Source of the DNA: Aquatica leii
Lineage: Eukaryota; Arthropoda; Insecta; Coleoptera; Lampyridae
Assembly: GCA_035610365.1 (NCBI GenBank)
Contig: CM069435.1
Span: forward strand, 4,242,001-4,306,000
DNA: 64,000 nt
Direction of reading: 5' to 3'
Position numbers and translations under genes: made by a program. Under the pieces are notes generated by a model. The model saw only the letters and a list, made by a program, of their open reading frames with translations. It searched no databases and was not told where the DNA came from. Of this stretch, positions 23,928 through 35,000 are shown piece by piece (position 1 is the stretch's first letter; each line of letters starts with the position of its first letter).

Positions 23928-24105
23928 ATCTAACTAAACACTTCTCAAAAGTTAGGTAATCAACTTGTGAACCAAGCCAGATTCTTAACTCAGAAAAGGT
24001 AAGAAAGAAAACGATAAACTCGAAAAAGCAAACGAAAATCTAACAAAGAAACACTACAGAGTTAGGTAATCAACTTGTGAACCAAGCCAGATTCTAAACT
24101 CCATA
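23928..24105. repeat. Partial tandem duplication in the PLE 3' region
   Basis: The block GTTAGGTAATCAACTTGTGA and the following ACCAAGCCAGATTCT occur at 23951 and again at 24061, a period of 110 bases, with similar but diverged sequence between. Confidence 0.85.
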
Positions 24106-24113
24106 GAAGTGAC

Positions 24114-26279
24114 TTAAAAAGAAATAGTCTCCGTATATAAAGAAGAAGTATCGTCACGGGTAGTTAAGCTCCACTCTGATTGGGTTACGGTTGAACGAGG
24201 GCGTGTTTTCGATAAAGGACTAATGACCGGGAACCAAAGAGGGTATAGCTCGAAACCATGATCACGATTGAAGTTATTGGGGTGTTTGATGATTTCTATG
24301 CTCTCTCGAAATTTCCTGTTAAAAAAGAATGGAGATTTGGCAATTACCGAAACGTTATCGAAATCTATCTTGTGACCGGTAGTGAAATGATGTTCAGCAA
24401 CCACAGACTTAGAAATATGCCTTTTCCTTATACAACGATCATGTTCTGAAATGCGAGTAATGACGGAACGACCGGTCTCACCAATGTAGACTAAACCACA
24501 TGAACAAGGAATTTGGTATACACTTTGAGATGAAAGTGTTGGAAATTTGTCGTTGGGAGAAGGAAGAATCTGAGAGATTTTACCTGTCGAGTTGAAAATA
24601 GGTTTGATACCATTCTTACGAAGAAGTTTCCCTATCTGATCTGTAACCTTGTGAATGTAGGGTAAAAAGGCCAATTTCGGATTGGATTCGGGAGTTGAAA
24701 TGTCCTTAGGTAATCGAGTACGTGGATGTAGACGACGATTAATAACTCTATGAATATCTCGCTTCATATAACCATTGTTCACTAAAGTTCTAGTAAGATG
24801 ACAGAGTTCCGAGTCTAGATTCTCAGGTTGACAAATAGAAAAGGCGCGATGAACCAAAGATTCAATAACAGAACGTTTCTGTGCAGGATGATGATGAGAC
24901 GAAACATGAAGGTATCTATCAGTATGGGTGGATTTGCGATAAACAGAATGGCCCAAAAGTCCGTCGGGTTTACGAGTCACAAGAACGTCAAGAAATGGGA
25001 GAGAACCATTACTTTCGATTTCCATAGTGAATTTGATATCCAAGTGTTGATTGTTAAGATGAATAAGAAACTTAGACAATTCAAGATGACCATGAGGCCA
25101 AACAATAAACGTGTCGTCAACATACCTAAACCAAACCTTGGGTTTTAATATTGATGATTCCAAAGCAACCGTTTCAAAAGATTCCATAAAAATGTTAGCT
25201 ACAACAGGTGATAGAGGAAAACCCATAGCAGCACCAGAAACCTGTTCGTAAAACCTGTTATCAAATTGGAAGTAAGTAGAGGATAGACACCTATCAATAA
25301 GAGGAACCAAACTCAAGTCTTTGCCATGTTGAAACAGAATCTGTTCGATGATAATCAGCGAATCCTTAATAGGAATTTTAGTAAAAAGTGAAGTGACATC
25401 AAAACTCACAAGAAGATCGTGGGGTTCAAGTTTTATAGTTCGTAGACGTTCAATAAAATGCTGAGAGTTGAGTATATGAGAAGAGGTTTTACCTGTAAAC
25501 TCGCAAAGAATGTTGAACAAGAACTTGGCTAGATTGTCGGTGGGAGATTGGATAGTACTAACGATAGGTCGAAAGGGAATACCTTGTTTGTGAATTTTGG
25601 GAAGTCCGTATAGACGAGGTGGTTTAGAATCTGAAGGGGTAAGTCGACGTTTAGTTTCAGGAGGTAGATTGGAAGATTTGATGATTTGGCTGACCTCACG
25701 TTCAATCCTCGAAGTGGGATTACGAGTTAGAAGAGCGTACGTTTCCTCAGACACAATAGAATGGATTTTTGCAACATAATCAATATGGTTCAAGACGACA
25801 GTAGCATTGCCTTTGTCGGCGGGAAGAACAATAATATCAGGGTTCTTACGAAGACTTTTTAGGGCTAACTCTTCCGACCTAGAAATGTTGGGTTTAGGAA
25901 TTTTAGAAGATTCAAGGATTTTGCCAGTGTTGATACGAATAGGATCTGAGATGTGGAGAGGAAGGTGTCTTATAGAAGACTCGACCGCACATAAAATATC
26001 TTCCTTAGGAATACGTTTGGGAGCAACAGCAAAATTCAAACCCTTAGATATCACCGATTCCTGTTCTGAAGTGAGGACCAAACTAGATAAATTAACAACC
26101 GTCTTTAAAGAGTTAGTAGTAGATGAAACTTTACGATCCTTGGATTCCAATGTTTGAAACTTTTTGAGATGACCTTCAGTGGTTAGTCGTAGAGTGGTAT
26201 CAGACTGCTGGTAAGTAATGTTGTCAAAGAGATTCCAATCATCCGGGGAACAACTTATACATACATATGTGAAAAACAA
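24114..26279 (-). CDS. Penelope-like reverse transcriptase with GIY-YIG endonuclease
   Basis: A 721-residue polyprotein for target-primed insertion, uninterrupted from the ATG at 26279 to the TAA at 24114. The N-terminal third has the family's conserved stretch (IIVLPADKGNATVVLN). The RT domain (about residues 215-470) includes PPRLYGLPKIHKQGIPFRPI, VSFDVTSLFTKIPI near residue 293, GAAMGFPLSPVVAN, and catalytic WFRYVDDTFIVW near 383, so both catalytic Asp sites are present. A linker leads to the GIY-YIG nuclease (about 585-665): IPCSCGLVYIGETGRSVITR, then EH and FTTGHKIDF, with the Cys-x-Cys and paired His of the family's zinc site. This nuclease nicks the target. Length and order are normal for canonical Penelope-type proteins. 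The N-terminal dozen residues (MFFTYVCISC) look unlike the family, so the true start may be displaced by 5' truncation. It is probably a recent, perhaps still competent copy. Confidence 0.92.
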   Translation of the reverse strand: MFFTYVCISCSPDDWNLFDNITYQQSDTTLRLTTEGHLKKFQTLESKDRKVSSTTNSLKTVVNLSSLVLTSEQESVISKGLNFAVAPKRIPKEDILCAVESSIRHLPLHISDPIRINTGKILESSKIPKPNISRSEELALKSLRKNPDIIVLPADKGNATVVLNHIDYVAKIHSIVSEETYALLTRNPTSRIEREVSQIIKSSNLPPETKRRLTPSDSKPPRLYGLPKIHKQGIPFRPIVSTIQSPTDNLAKFLFNILCEFTGKTSSHILNSQHFIERLRTIKLEPHDLLVSFDVTSLFTKIPIKDSLIIIEQILFQHGKDLSLVPLIDRCLSSTYFQFDNRFYEQVSGAAMGFPLSPVVANIFMESFETVALESSILKPKVWFRYVDDTFIVWPHGHLELSKFLIHLNNQHLDIKFTMEIESNGSLPFLDVLVTRKPDGLLGHSVYRKSTHTDRYLHVSSHHHPAQKRSVIESLVHRAFSICQPENLDSELCHLTRTLVNNGYMKRDIHRVINRRLHPRTRLPKDISTPESNPKLAFLPYIHKVTDQIGKLLRKNGIKPIFNSTGKISQILPSPNDKFPTLSSQSVYQIPCSCGLVYIGETGRSVITRISEHDRCIRKRHISKSVVAEHHFTTGHKIDFDNVSVIAKSPFFFNRKFRESIEIIKHPNNFNRDHGFELYPLWFPVISPLSKTRPRSTVTQSEWSLTTRDDTSSLYTETISF

Positions 26280-27490
26280 AAATTAAATTTTGATTTTATT
26301 GAAAAAGTTTATTTTTTACGTGTTCTTCTGCTGCTAGTCATTTTTGTCCACGGTTTTTGCAAGTAGGAAGAACAACTAAAGACATCAAATGTATACTTTT
26401 CTTAGTTTTTACATTGCAATTTATTTTGTTTATTTAACTAAAGTCTTGTTTTGTAATGAAAAACAATAATCGACCCAATACATCTAAATCACATAATTAA
26501 ATTCAACAGCTAATCTTCACTTATTAAGTAGTAAGGACCGGCTTGAAAAATTTAATTGCAATATCTTAAAAATGGACCACTTTCGACTAAATTTTAAAAA
26601 AAAAATTTTCATTGAACATTAAAACTACTTCTTGAGTTTGTAATCGTATTTCAACAACACGCTGTATATATAGTTATAAATGCAGAAACTAACATAAAAA
26701 ATGTAAGATTTTAGTTAAGAAGGCAAAACTGACTATTAACAAACGATATCCACCGAGTTTAGCAATAACTAGGCAGAAATTTAATCAGTTAAAATGTGTG
26801 AAAATAATACCATACCACTTAAGTACCATCTAAGTCGTAAAAATTCTCGAGTACTCAGTTTTACGTGCAGTACCAAAAATTCTAGGCGTATTGGATGTAA
26901 ATTATGTTGAAGATGAATTTTCTTCAAAGTTTCCTTCCCACATTGATTTTTCTAGTCCTTTGTTGCAGGATCTACTTGGTCATCCTAGTTTTCTTTTACC
27001 TGTGTCCATACAAATAGTCGTTGTGATTATCTAGATTCTTCTATATGTAATAAATGTGTAATCTATTTTAAATATTTTATTTTTGTTCTATCTAATACAA
27101 ATTCATGTGCTGTCATCATGTTTCTGATTTCTACATTGTGATTCTGTTCCGTCTAGATACTCTGGCTTCTTCTAAGATAGCCCATTTTAACCACAAACAA
27201 AAAAATTTTTATTTTTTATTATTAAACGTTTCTCATAAAAAAGTGTCTTGGTTTAAACATGTCAATTTGAAATTACCACCAATGATTGCTCTTAAGAGGC
27301 GTACGATTTTTTGTTATTTCAGCTACATTCACAACTTGTAGCATTCCTCTATTTTTGACAAATATTATTTAAAATTTGTTAATAAATTTTCATAATATAG
27401 TTAAAGTAATTTATCTCTAAGTGGAGATATTTGAATAAAGTTTGATATTTTTACTAATTCAATCTATATATAGTATTTATTATAAACATA
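26280..27490. other. AT-rich spacer, nothing secure
   Basis: About 1.2 kb of AT-rich sequence. Near 26640 there is a short AACACGCTGTATATATAG stretch that resembles tails of short insect repeats. No protein or terminal structure supports a call. Confidence 0.5.
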
Positions 27491-27492
27491 AA

Positions 27493-27527
27493 AACTAGTT
27501 TCGACATAATAAATTTTTATCGTCAGT
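27493..27527 (-). other. Hammerhead-like motif of the relic PLE
   Basis: The minus strand reads AACTGACGATAAAAATTTAT then TATGTCGAAACTAGTTTTT. The core CUGANGA and GAAAC are both intact, with an AT-rich stem II. It lies downstream of the relic GIY-YIG remnant, where the terminal motif is expected. Confidence 0.5.
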
Positions 27528-28020
27528 TAAACTAAAAGCAAATAAATTAACATAAATAATTAACCCTTTAAAAGAACTTACAAGTTATTACAAAATTAGT
27601 AAACGTGAATGACAAATTTCAAAAATAAAAAAAATTATATTGAAACTGACATTAAATATACAACCATAGGTGATATGAAATAGATAATGAAAAAATAAGC
27701 AAATTAAAATTTATTAGTAAGAAGAGGAGAAATCTTTAAATCAGGAATTTCATTAAGACAATTATCTGAACTTTTTATAAATATGATAAATTTTAAGCAT
27801 TTCAATATGATTATGAAAAGAACTTTTGTTACAAAAATGAAAAAAATGAACATTAAGGTCAGAAGAAGAAGAGTGATCCGTAGATAAAATATGATTAGCA
27901 AAGAAGAACAAGTGTTTGATATACCATAATTTAAATACCTTTAAATGAAATAAATGTTTCGAACTTTCTACTAGTTTGTCCTACATAAGAACAATTACAA
28001 GAAAAGCAATTATAATTTAT
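27493..28020 (-). mobile_element. Relic 3' end of a second Penelope-like element
   Basis: On the minus strand, 28020 to about 27940 encodes NYNCFSCNCSYVGQTSRKFE followed by TFISFK. This matches the Cys-x-Cys plus YVGQT start of a Penelope GIY-YIG nuclease. Farther along, a frame ending CLNEIPDLKISPLLTNKF (27770-27704) resembles the family's C-terminus. Some 180 bases beyond lies the motif at 27493-27527. The order nuclease, C-terminus, hammerhead-like motif equals that of the intact element at 24-26 kb. The sequence is strongly diverged and has frame breaks. Confidence 0.65.
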
Positions 28021-28740
28021 AACTATTCATGTTTTTACTTTAACCTAAATGTTTGTAACAAAACGTAACTTCTAATTCAGAACTTTTAATTTAATTAATT
28101 GTCTAAAGAACATCGTATAGGATACCTGAAATCAAAATTTAATTAATTTAAAACTAAGCTAACGAACAAAGAAATTAATTAAGTTTCAATAAATATAACA
28201 ATGTTTGTACAGGTTGAGATTATTTAAAAAAAATTATTTTTGATTTTATAGAATTATGTAATAATTCGGCGGTGTACTTTTTTAATCTACAATTAATTAG
28301 TTTAGTTTTATTCTTTCTCAACATTATTTTTGCAAATTTTTACATAAAAAAGGACAACGACGTAGACCCTTTTCGACACGATTCCATTTGTCAACACATT
28401 CAAAATATTCTACACGCTTAAACTTTTTGAACCTACATTCTACCCGCTTCCTTTTATTATTCTAAAAATGTGAAAATAGCTTTATTGAATCTTAATAAAA
28501 TTTCTATAAATTTTATACGACAGCGGAATTAAATTTAAATTTGACAATTCATAAAATTTATGTTACTAGTGATGTTATTAATGAATGTTTCTGTGCTTCA
28601 ATTTTCAAAAACTTAATCCTAATTTATTTACGTCTATACCAACTACAAACATCCTTTTTTCACTAATAATAGAATTGAAAGTGACACTGCAGTTTCTGCA
28701 ACAGCACGTATTTTGAATTTAGCTATTATATCGTATCCTA
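28021..28740. other. AT-rich spacer
   Basis: About 700 bases without an open frame or a repeat I can identify. Confidence 0.5.
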
Positions 28741-28756
28741 GCAACAAGGTCTTGTA

Positions 28757-28860
28757 TGACGTCAGACCAAAAGAATGACGTCACTAAAGCACGTGAGGTA
28801 GCTGAAAAGTAGGTTAAGCCCTTATATAACTAGGACAGTGACCGGAGCGAGGTCGTTGCT
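28757..28860 (+). promoter_or_regulatory. Candidate RNA polymerase II promoter with paired CRE sites
   Basis: Within about 100 bases lie two perfect TGACGTCA palindromes (28757-28764, 28776-28783), an E-box CACGTG (28790-28795) and a TATATAA box (28823-28829). About 30 bases after the box comes GAGGTCGTTGC. TGACGTCA is the consensus for CREB/ATF-type bZIP factors. The spacing suits a TATA promoter firing rightwards from about 28850, toward the small ORF at 29061. It might be a host promoter or the promoter part of an LTR-like relic; neither is proven. Confidence 0.4.
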
Positions 28861-29060
28861 ATTTAATTCTTGTTTGGGTTTACTAATTCTGTGTCTTTAA
28901 ATAGAATTGTTTTTGCAAAATTCTTTAAAACATAATAGAATATGATTCTCTTATAGAATCGTTACTTTATTGTTGTTTTTAGTTTGTCAATGTATGCATT
29001 GAATAGTAAATAATAGTCGTTATATGATTGATTCATTTTGAAAAATTATGTTATTAGTGA

Positions 29061-29333
29061 TTGAATCCTTTGAAGAGTAAAATTTATATTATTAGTAACA
29101 ACAGTAGTGGATTGGTTAATGGGTACAATGACGTCGAAGTCATTGAGTGCGTCGTTCTCGGGGATGACCTAGTGACCTGGTCCCCACCACAATCATTGAG
29201 AAATGGTCCTGGATTCACCATCCCGAACTACGCCGTTCTATATCCAGCTCCGAAGTCAACGAACTCCAGGAATCTAGGTCAACGTTCCCAAAATATCTCT
29301 TTGACAGAATTCGTAGATCAACCCCTTAGCTGA
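29061..29333 (+). CDS. Unrecognised 90-codon ORF, possible exon
   Basis: An ATG-to-TGA frame of 90 codons, beginning MNPLKSKIYIISNNSSGLVN and including GDDLVTWSPPQSLRNGPGFT. The part from about 29110 to 29330 is clearly less AT-rich than its surroundings and reads like ordinary protein, with Pro, Gly and charged residues balanced. It lies 200 bases downstream of the promoter-like cluster. I recognise no domain. It may be a small gene, a first exon or a transposon fragment. Confidence 0.3.
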   Translation: MNPLKSKIYIISNNSSGLVNGYNDVEVIECVVLGDDLVTWSPPQSLRNGPGFTIPNYAVLYPAPKSTNSRNLGQRSQNISLTEFVDQPLS

Positions 29334-29339
29334 GCAGAA

Positions 29340-31893
29340 TTTCAATTAGCTCATTAGATATCAAATCGAGTAATTGTTTTAGATGTTCTTGTCCTAAGCA
29401 TTCTCATATTAATCTCCTGGAAAAAAAATATTTTTAAGCCTATGTTGTTGAACCCGGAAAATTCATTGAGTATTGAGCAGCAGCCCGCAAAGATTGATGT
29501 GAAAACCGTATTCGTTTGTTTCCAATACATTTAAAAGGCTATCTCAATTATAGAAAATTACCTGCCACGTTCTATCAATTTGGTTAATATATAAAACGCT
29601 GTTAATAAATTGATATTGCCATTGACTAAACAGTAATTTAATGTCAAACTTTATTTAATTTTCAATTTGAATAGCAATTTCACTTTCTACGTGCTTTCAT
29701 AATTTTATTGAAACCGGCAGTGTAAAACCTATTAGTGTGGTTTTTTACTCTCGGTTACTAATTGGGGTAGATTTCCATTAAATAATTGAATACATCATTT
29801 TGCTTTTAATTAAATTACTTTTAATTTTTCATTGTACGAGTGTTTAGCATTAATAGAATAATAAACTAAACGTTTTTATTTTGTTTTATGTCTACTATTG
29901 TTCGAAATATCTATAAAAAAAAAGCATTCATAATTCAAAGCACAAATTTTATTAGAAAAATTTAAGTTGTATTTTAAATAAATTATATCAATATTTAAAA
30001 TATGTAGATAATTTATACATCTACATCATTCATGAAATCTAGCATAAAACACATTTTTTATGATTACAAAACAAACTTTACAACAACAAAAAAACATTAT
30101 TTTACAATTTTAAAATCTAAACTGCTTAAGTCGAGAATGGAAATTTTTTCTAATTTAAAAATAAATTAATGAATTTTAAATTTATAATTATAATTAAACA
30201 ATATTTTAGATCCATATTTAAGTTTGCATACCACAGTACGTTAAATACAGTAATGCACAACAACATTTTTTTTGTTTTTTAGTCTGTGTCTAAAAATCTG
30301 AAAAAACACTACGTAAGTCTTTATCGCATAAGTATTTTAAAAACAATGTATTTTAACAAATAAATAAATACATAATTCTCATAATTTTACTTTTTTTAGA
30401 CTTTTATATCGAAAAGTGTTTCTGACAATAAAAATGTTTCTAAAAGTGACTTAGACTTTATTACACCTAACAAAACCATTCTCCGTTAAAATGATTTTAT
30501 GTCGAAAATTAATCACGCATGATTTTTAAATGCTACTGTTATTATTCTATTTTCAATATAATATTTTAAACGTCGCAGTAGATATCTTCAGTGCTAAATG
30601 TGTAACAAAAGCTCAGCTCGTACACACATGGGATTTATCGAAAATCAAAGATTACAGTAACAAAAAAATGATTAATGTATTTGTACGGCTTTTTACTAGT
30701 CATGTAAAAAATCTTTTGTTGTTAATTGCCTTGTAGATTTTGCATCGTATATTTTAAATTCAGAAAAAAATTATTTCAATTACACGAAAAATTCCAAAAA
30801 AAATGTGATTTTAAATGCTCAGTGAAGCTTTTTTAAATCGTTAGTTATCCACTTGTTTTAGGGCGTAAATCAAATGTAAAATTAATCGACACTTGTGGGA
30901 AGAATCGCTAAGGTGTGATTCACATTTACGTTTTGGGGTTAGATTTAATTTGTTTTTGTCGTTTTTTGCATGCAAAAGCTGTTAAAACAAAAATTGTCTA
31001 AAATAGATAATTGTCGATACTAGTGAAGATGATCGTGAGAGTCGTTAATATTTTGTAAAACTCAAAAATGTGAATCTAAAAGGACACTAGGAAGGTTTAT
31101 AGCTTTAAAAAGCTTCTGAACCTAAAAAACAAATAAAATTGAGTCGTGACAAGTTTGTTGATTGAAAGCTCTGTTACATTTTAACAATTTAACATTTATT
31201 CCATAAAAAAAATCAAATAAACATAATTTAAGGCTGTTTTCGCAGTCCGTAGGAATTAAAATTTCTTGTGGGCGTGTACTGTATTCTTGCATAATTTATA
31301 ATCAAAGACAAACGTTCTATATTAAACGTATGTGAAAAACAAGAAGGTACATTAAAAGTGTACGTGTTATATCATATTTTACTACGCTCTATAATCATAA
31401 GATACATTTTGCTGATTTGCAAACAGGTGGTAGTAGCAAGAATCGGTGTAATCAAAAACAAACTTTGGTTTGTTATGTAAGCTGATTCTAACAATGTCAC
31501 GTTTAAATGTTTCTGAGAGATAAAATGACGACATGAATTATTCGTACATACTATCTTTCAGCAACGCTTTCAGTTACAAAAATCGGACAATTTTTCAGTG
31601 AAACCAATTCTTCAAAATAATATAACAACAAAATAACCAAATAATTTCAACAATCATATTAGTATAAGCTTGGCATAAGCCATGATGTCTCAGTTCAAAC
31701 AAATTACGATTTGATGCGTTGTACTGTTGATTAAACATTTCCCAAATTCTTTTATATTGTCCAATACTAATTTGATTTTTAACTATTTATTAATAATTGT
31801 TCAAAACTAGATTAAAACTATGTAACTGAAATATGTATCTAGTTAAAAAAACACATTACTTGGAAAGAAAGTTTTCTTGCATTTAGTCAGATA
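29340..31893. other. AT-rich spacer, nothing recognised
   Basis: About 2.5 kb of AT-rich sequence with only short low-complexity frames (for example 30530-30736). I see no repeat ends or protein similarity. Confidence 0.55.
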
Positions 31894-31898
31894 ACTAT

Positions 31899-32070
31899 TG
31901 TTAAGGATTATTTGGCGCCTGCGACTGGCAACCAACATCGCATTTCCCCTACTTAACGAAAAAGCGTCGCAAGGGTTGTGCGCTTCGTACAAACAATATA
32001 AGATATAGGTTTGATATTACTCATTCATGTACATAAAACCGACGTCAAATCATTTACAAAGAAAAATACA
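31899..32070 (+). repeat. 5' LTR of the BEL/Pao element
   Basis: Starts TGTTAAGGATTATTTGG and ends GAAAAATACA. It is directly followed at 32071 by TGGTACATCGACCCGGATTG. Its length is 172 bases, against 226 for the 3' LTR. Confidence 0.92.
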
Positions 32071-32093
32071 TGGTACATCGACCCGGATTGAAC
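32071..32093 (+). other. Primer binding site, tRNA-Gly-like
   Basis: The sequence directly abutting the LTR starts TGG and reads TGGTACATCGACCCGGATTG. It resembles the complement of an animal tRNA-Gly 3' end (TGGTGCATCGGCCGGGAATC). The tRNA assignment is from memory. Confidence 0.55.
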
Positions 32094-35000
32094 ACAAATT
32101 GAGCTAATCGCAAGGTCCTTCGTAGAAACGTAGTTAAGGGTACAATCGACACCATTTTATGCTTGCAAACAACGACCGCTGGAAATTTTCCTTTGCTACC
32201 AAGTAAATTCCTATACATATACTTCTTTATACTCTTGATCTGTACTTGCTAGAAGTAAATTGTTTCGTTTGTTTTTCATTGATACAACGATTTAAATGAT
32301 TTTGGTGTTTTGTATACGATAATTTTTAATGTGGAAATAAGTGCCAATTTATTCCATAGTTACGTTATTTGCTGCTGATTACAGCTTTCTCGCGTATACA
32401 AACCTTACATTTTAAATATTACACACTGAATAAGTACGAGGTAAGCCTTATTTAGGTTTTACAAAGTAACATCTACAATGCAATTTTCATCATTCATTGT
32501 TTTTCCTAATTCAAATTTATAATTACGCAGTGATTAATTCACCACCCATTAATTTAGTATCATGGATAAAGTTAAACTTCGCGGTACCTTAAAGGGACGT
32601 TTAACTAGATTTGAAGGATTTCTTTCAACAATTAAAATTCAATTTGACGAACTCCAAGCGCTGTCGCCGATTGATTTATTAAAGTTAAGTAAACGAGTTG
32701 ACGACATGCGTTCTTTATTAGGTCAGTTTGAAGAATTGCAAACCGAAATTGAAAATAGTTCTGAGAATCTCTCAGCCGAACAAGAATATGCTCAAGAATT
32801 TGAGGAAAACTATTATACTTTAATTGGTCACGCTGAGTATATTCTTGATAAATGTAACTTTAATAAAAAGGAACCAGTTTCTTCTAATTCAATATGTCAG
32901 ATGCAAAGCACTGCATCCACTGTTTTGAGTAACCTTCATTCGCCTGTTCAATTTGTTAAACTTCCCACAATTGACCTTCCCACGTTCACAAGGAATTCCG
33001 AAGACTGGTTAAATTTCAAAGATTTGTTTACCAGTCTTATTCATGATAACGAAGGCTTATCAGATGTGCAAAGGTTTCATTATCTTCGTGCGTCCTTAAA
33101 AGGCAAGGCTGCCGAATCGATAAAAAATTTGAATTTTTCCGCTTCTAATTATCGCATTGCTTGGGATAATTTGAAAGACCGCTACAGTAATGACAAAGTA
33201 CTAGTCCATAATCACATAAAATCTTTATTCAATATCGAAAGTATTGGTAGGGAATCCGCTTCAAAACTTAGGCAACTTATTGATTGTGTCGAGAAAAATC
33301 TTCGTTCTTTAGATGCAATCGTAACTAAAGATTATCTTTGGGAAGCGTTTTTGATCTATTTGATTAACTCTAAACTAGATTCTATCAGTTTACGAGAATT
33401 CGAAAATTTGAACAGTTCAAACACTCCACCGTCCTTCCATGACGTTATTAAATTTTTGAAAGGAAGAGCATCTACCTTAGAAACCATAGAGCAGAAACAA
33501 TCTAAAACCGCAGAGCGCCACACTTCAAGGACATTTGTTTCTACCGCACCTACATGTCCACTGTGTAATAATTCGCACTCACTTTATTATTGTGAGCAGT
33601 TTAAGAGCATGAGTGTAGGAGAACGCTTAGACAATGTAAAAACTCTTAGAGTTTGTTTCAATTGTTTATCAGGAGGTCATGCGATCAAAAATTGCAAATC
33701 CAAGGTAAATTGCAATCGCTGCAAAGCTAGGCACCACTCATTGCTGCATTTAGCACGTGATGCTAGACCGTCTTCTAGCACTCCCTTAGTTTCAACTGAT
33801 TCACCGCCGGAGACAAACGTTAGTCTTTCGTCACTTCATTCCCATCAGTCCAAAGTTTTGTTACCGACTGTGCTTCTGCAAGTAGTAGGTTTAGACGGTA
33901 AACTTCACAAAGTCAAGGCGCTGTTGGACTCTGGTAGTATGTCTTCATTCATAACATCTGATTTATGCAAGAAACTCAAACTGAAGCTATCCTCTGTTAA
34001 TGTACAGGTTCATGGCATTACAAATTTGTCCGCAAACATAGCGTTTCGTTGTCTAGTCAACATCCGCTCTGATGCAACTAATTACAAGTTAACCACAAAT
34101 TGTTTTGTCATTCCGCGCATTTCAGGTACCCTTTCCGGTACTGAAATGAATGAAAATGATTGGAACATCCCAACTGATATTATTCTTGCCGATCCAGAGT
34201 TTGACAAACCGGGAGAAATTAGTCTCTTGCTTGGTGCAAATTGTTTTTGGAAGATTCTGTGTAAGAACCAGATTTCGTTAGGTCCTGGAAAACCTATACT
34301 TCACGAGACTCGCTTTGGTTATATTATTTCGGGTCCGATCTTCTCTGTTTTACCTTCTCTTCAAACTCATTGCAATCTGGCAACAACATATGATGTTCAA
34401 AATCAATTAGCCCGTTTCTGGGAACTTGAAGAAGTATCCGTAACGAAGTTACTTTCAAAGGATGAACTAGAGTGCGAATCCCATTTCAAAAAAACGTTTA
34501 AGCGCCAATCTTCTGGCCGATTTGTAGTTTCCATTCCACTAAAGCAATCTCCAAGTGCTTTAGGCGACACATTAGAACAGGCTAAACGACGTTTTTATAA
34601 CTTGGAAAAACGTTTAAGTTCTGACCTTGCTCTTCGAAATAGTTACTCAGAGTTTATGCGTGAATATGAACAACTAGGACATATGTCGTTGGTTACCAAA
34701 GAAACTAATAAAGACGTGTTTTACTTACCGCATCGTGGTGTCATCAAAGAGAATAGCTTGACTACCAAACTTCGTGTAGTGTTTGATGTCAGTGCAAATA
34801 GCACTACGGGACTCTCATTGAACGACATTCAGCATGTTGGCCCCGTTGTACAATCAGACCTCTTTTCTATACTGCTACGTTTTAGACAACACGCCTTTGT
34901 ATTTACGGCAGACATTGAAAAAATGTACCGTCAGGTATTAATTACTGAAGAAGACAGATCTTTGCAAAGAATTCTTTGGCGATATAAGGTTGACGATCCG

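Larger units (their letters stand above)
23830..26279 (-). mobile_element. Penelope-like retroelement (PLE) with open RT/GIY-YIG frame
   Basis: Read leftwards: a 721-codon polyprotein (26279-24114), a 3' part with a partial 110-bp tandem duplication (23928-24105), then the hammerhead-like motif (23851-23890) that marks the terminal repeats of these elements. The coding frame has no stop. I see no matching terminal repeat on the 5' side (26280 onward), so the copy may be 5'-truncated, as is common for the class. Confidence 0.88.

Noticed and set aside
24258-26157. Plus-strand frames inside the Penelope-like gene
   Set aside because: Antisense shadows of the 721-codon RT/GIY-YIG frame.
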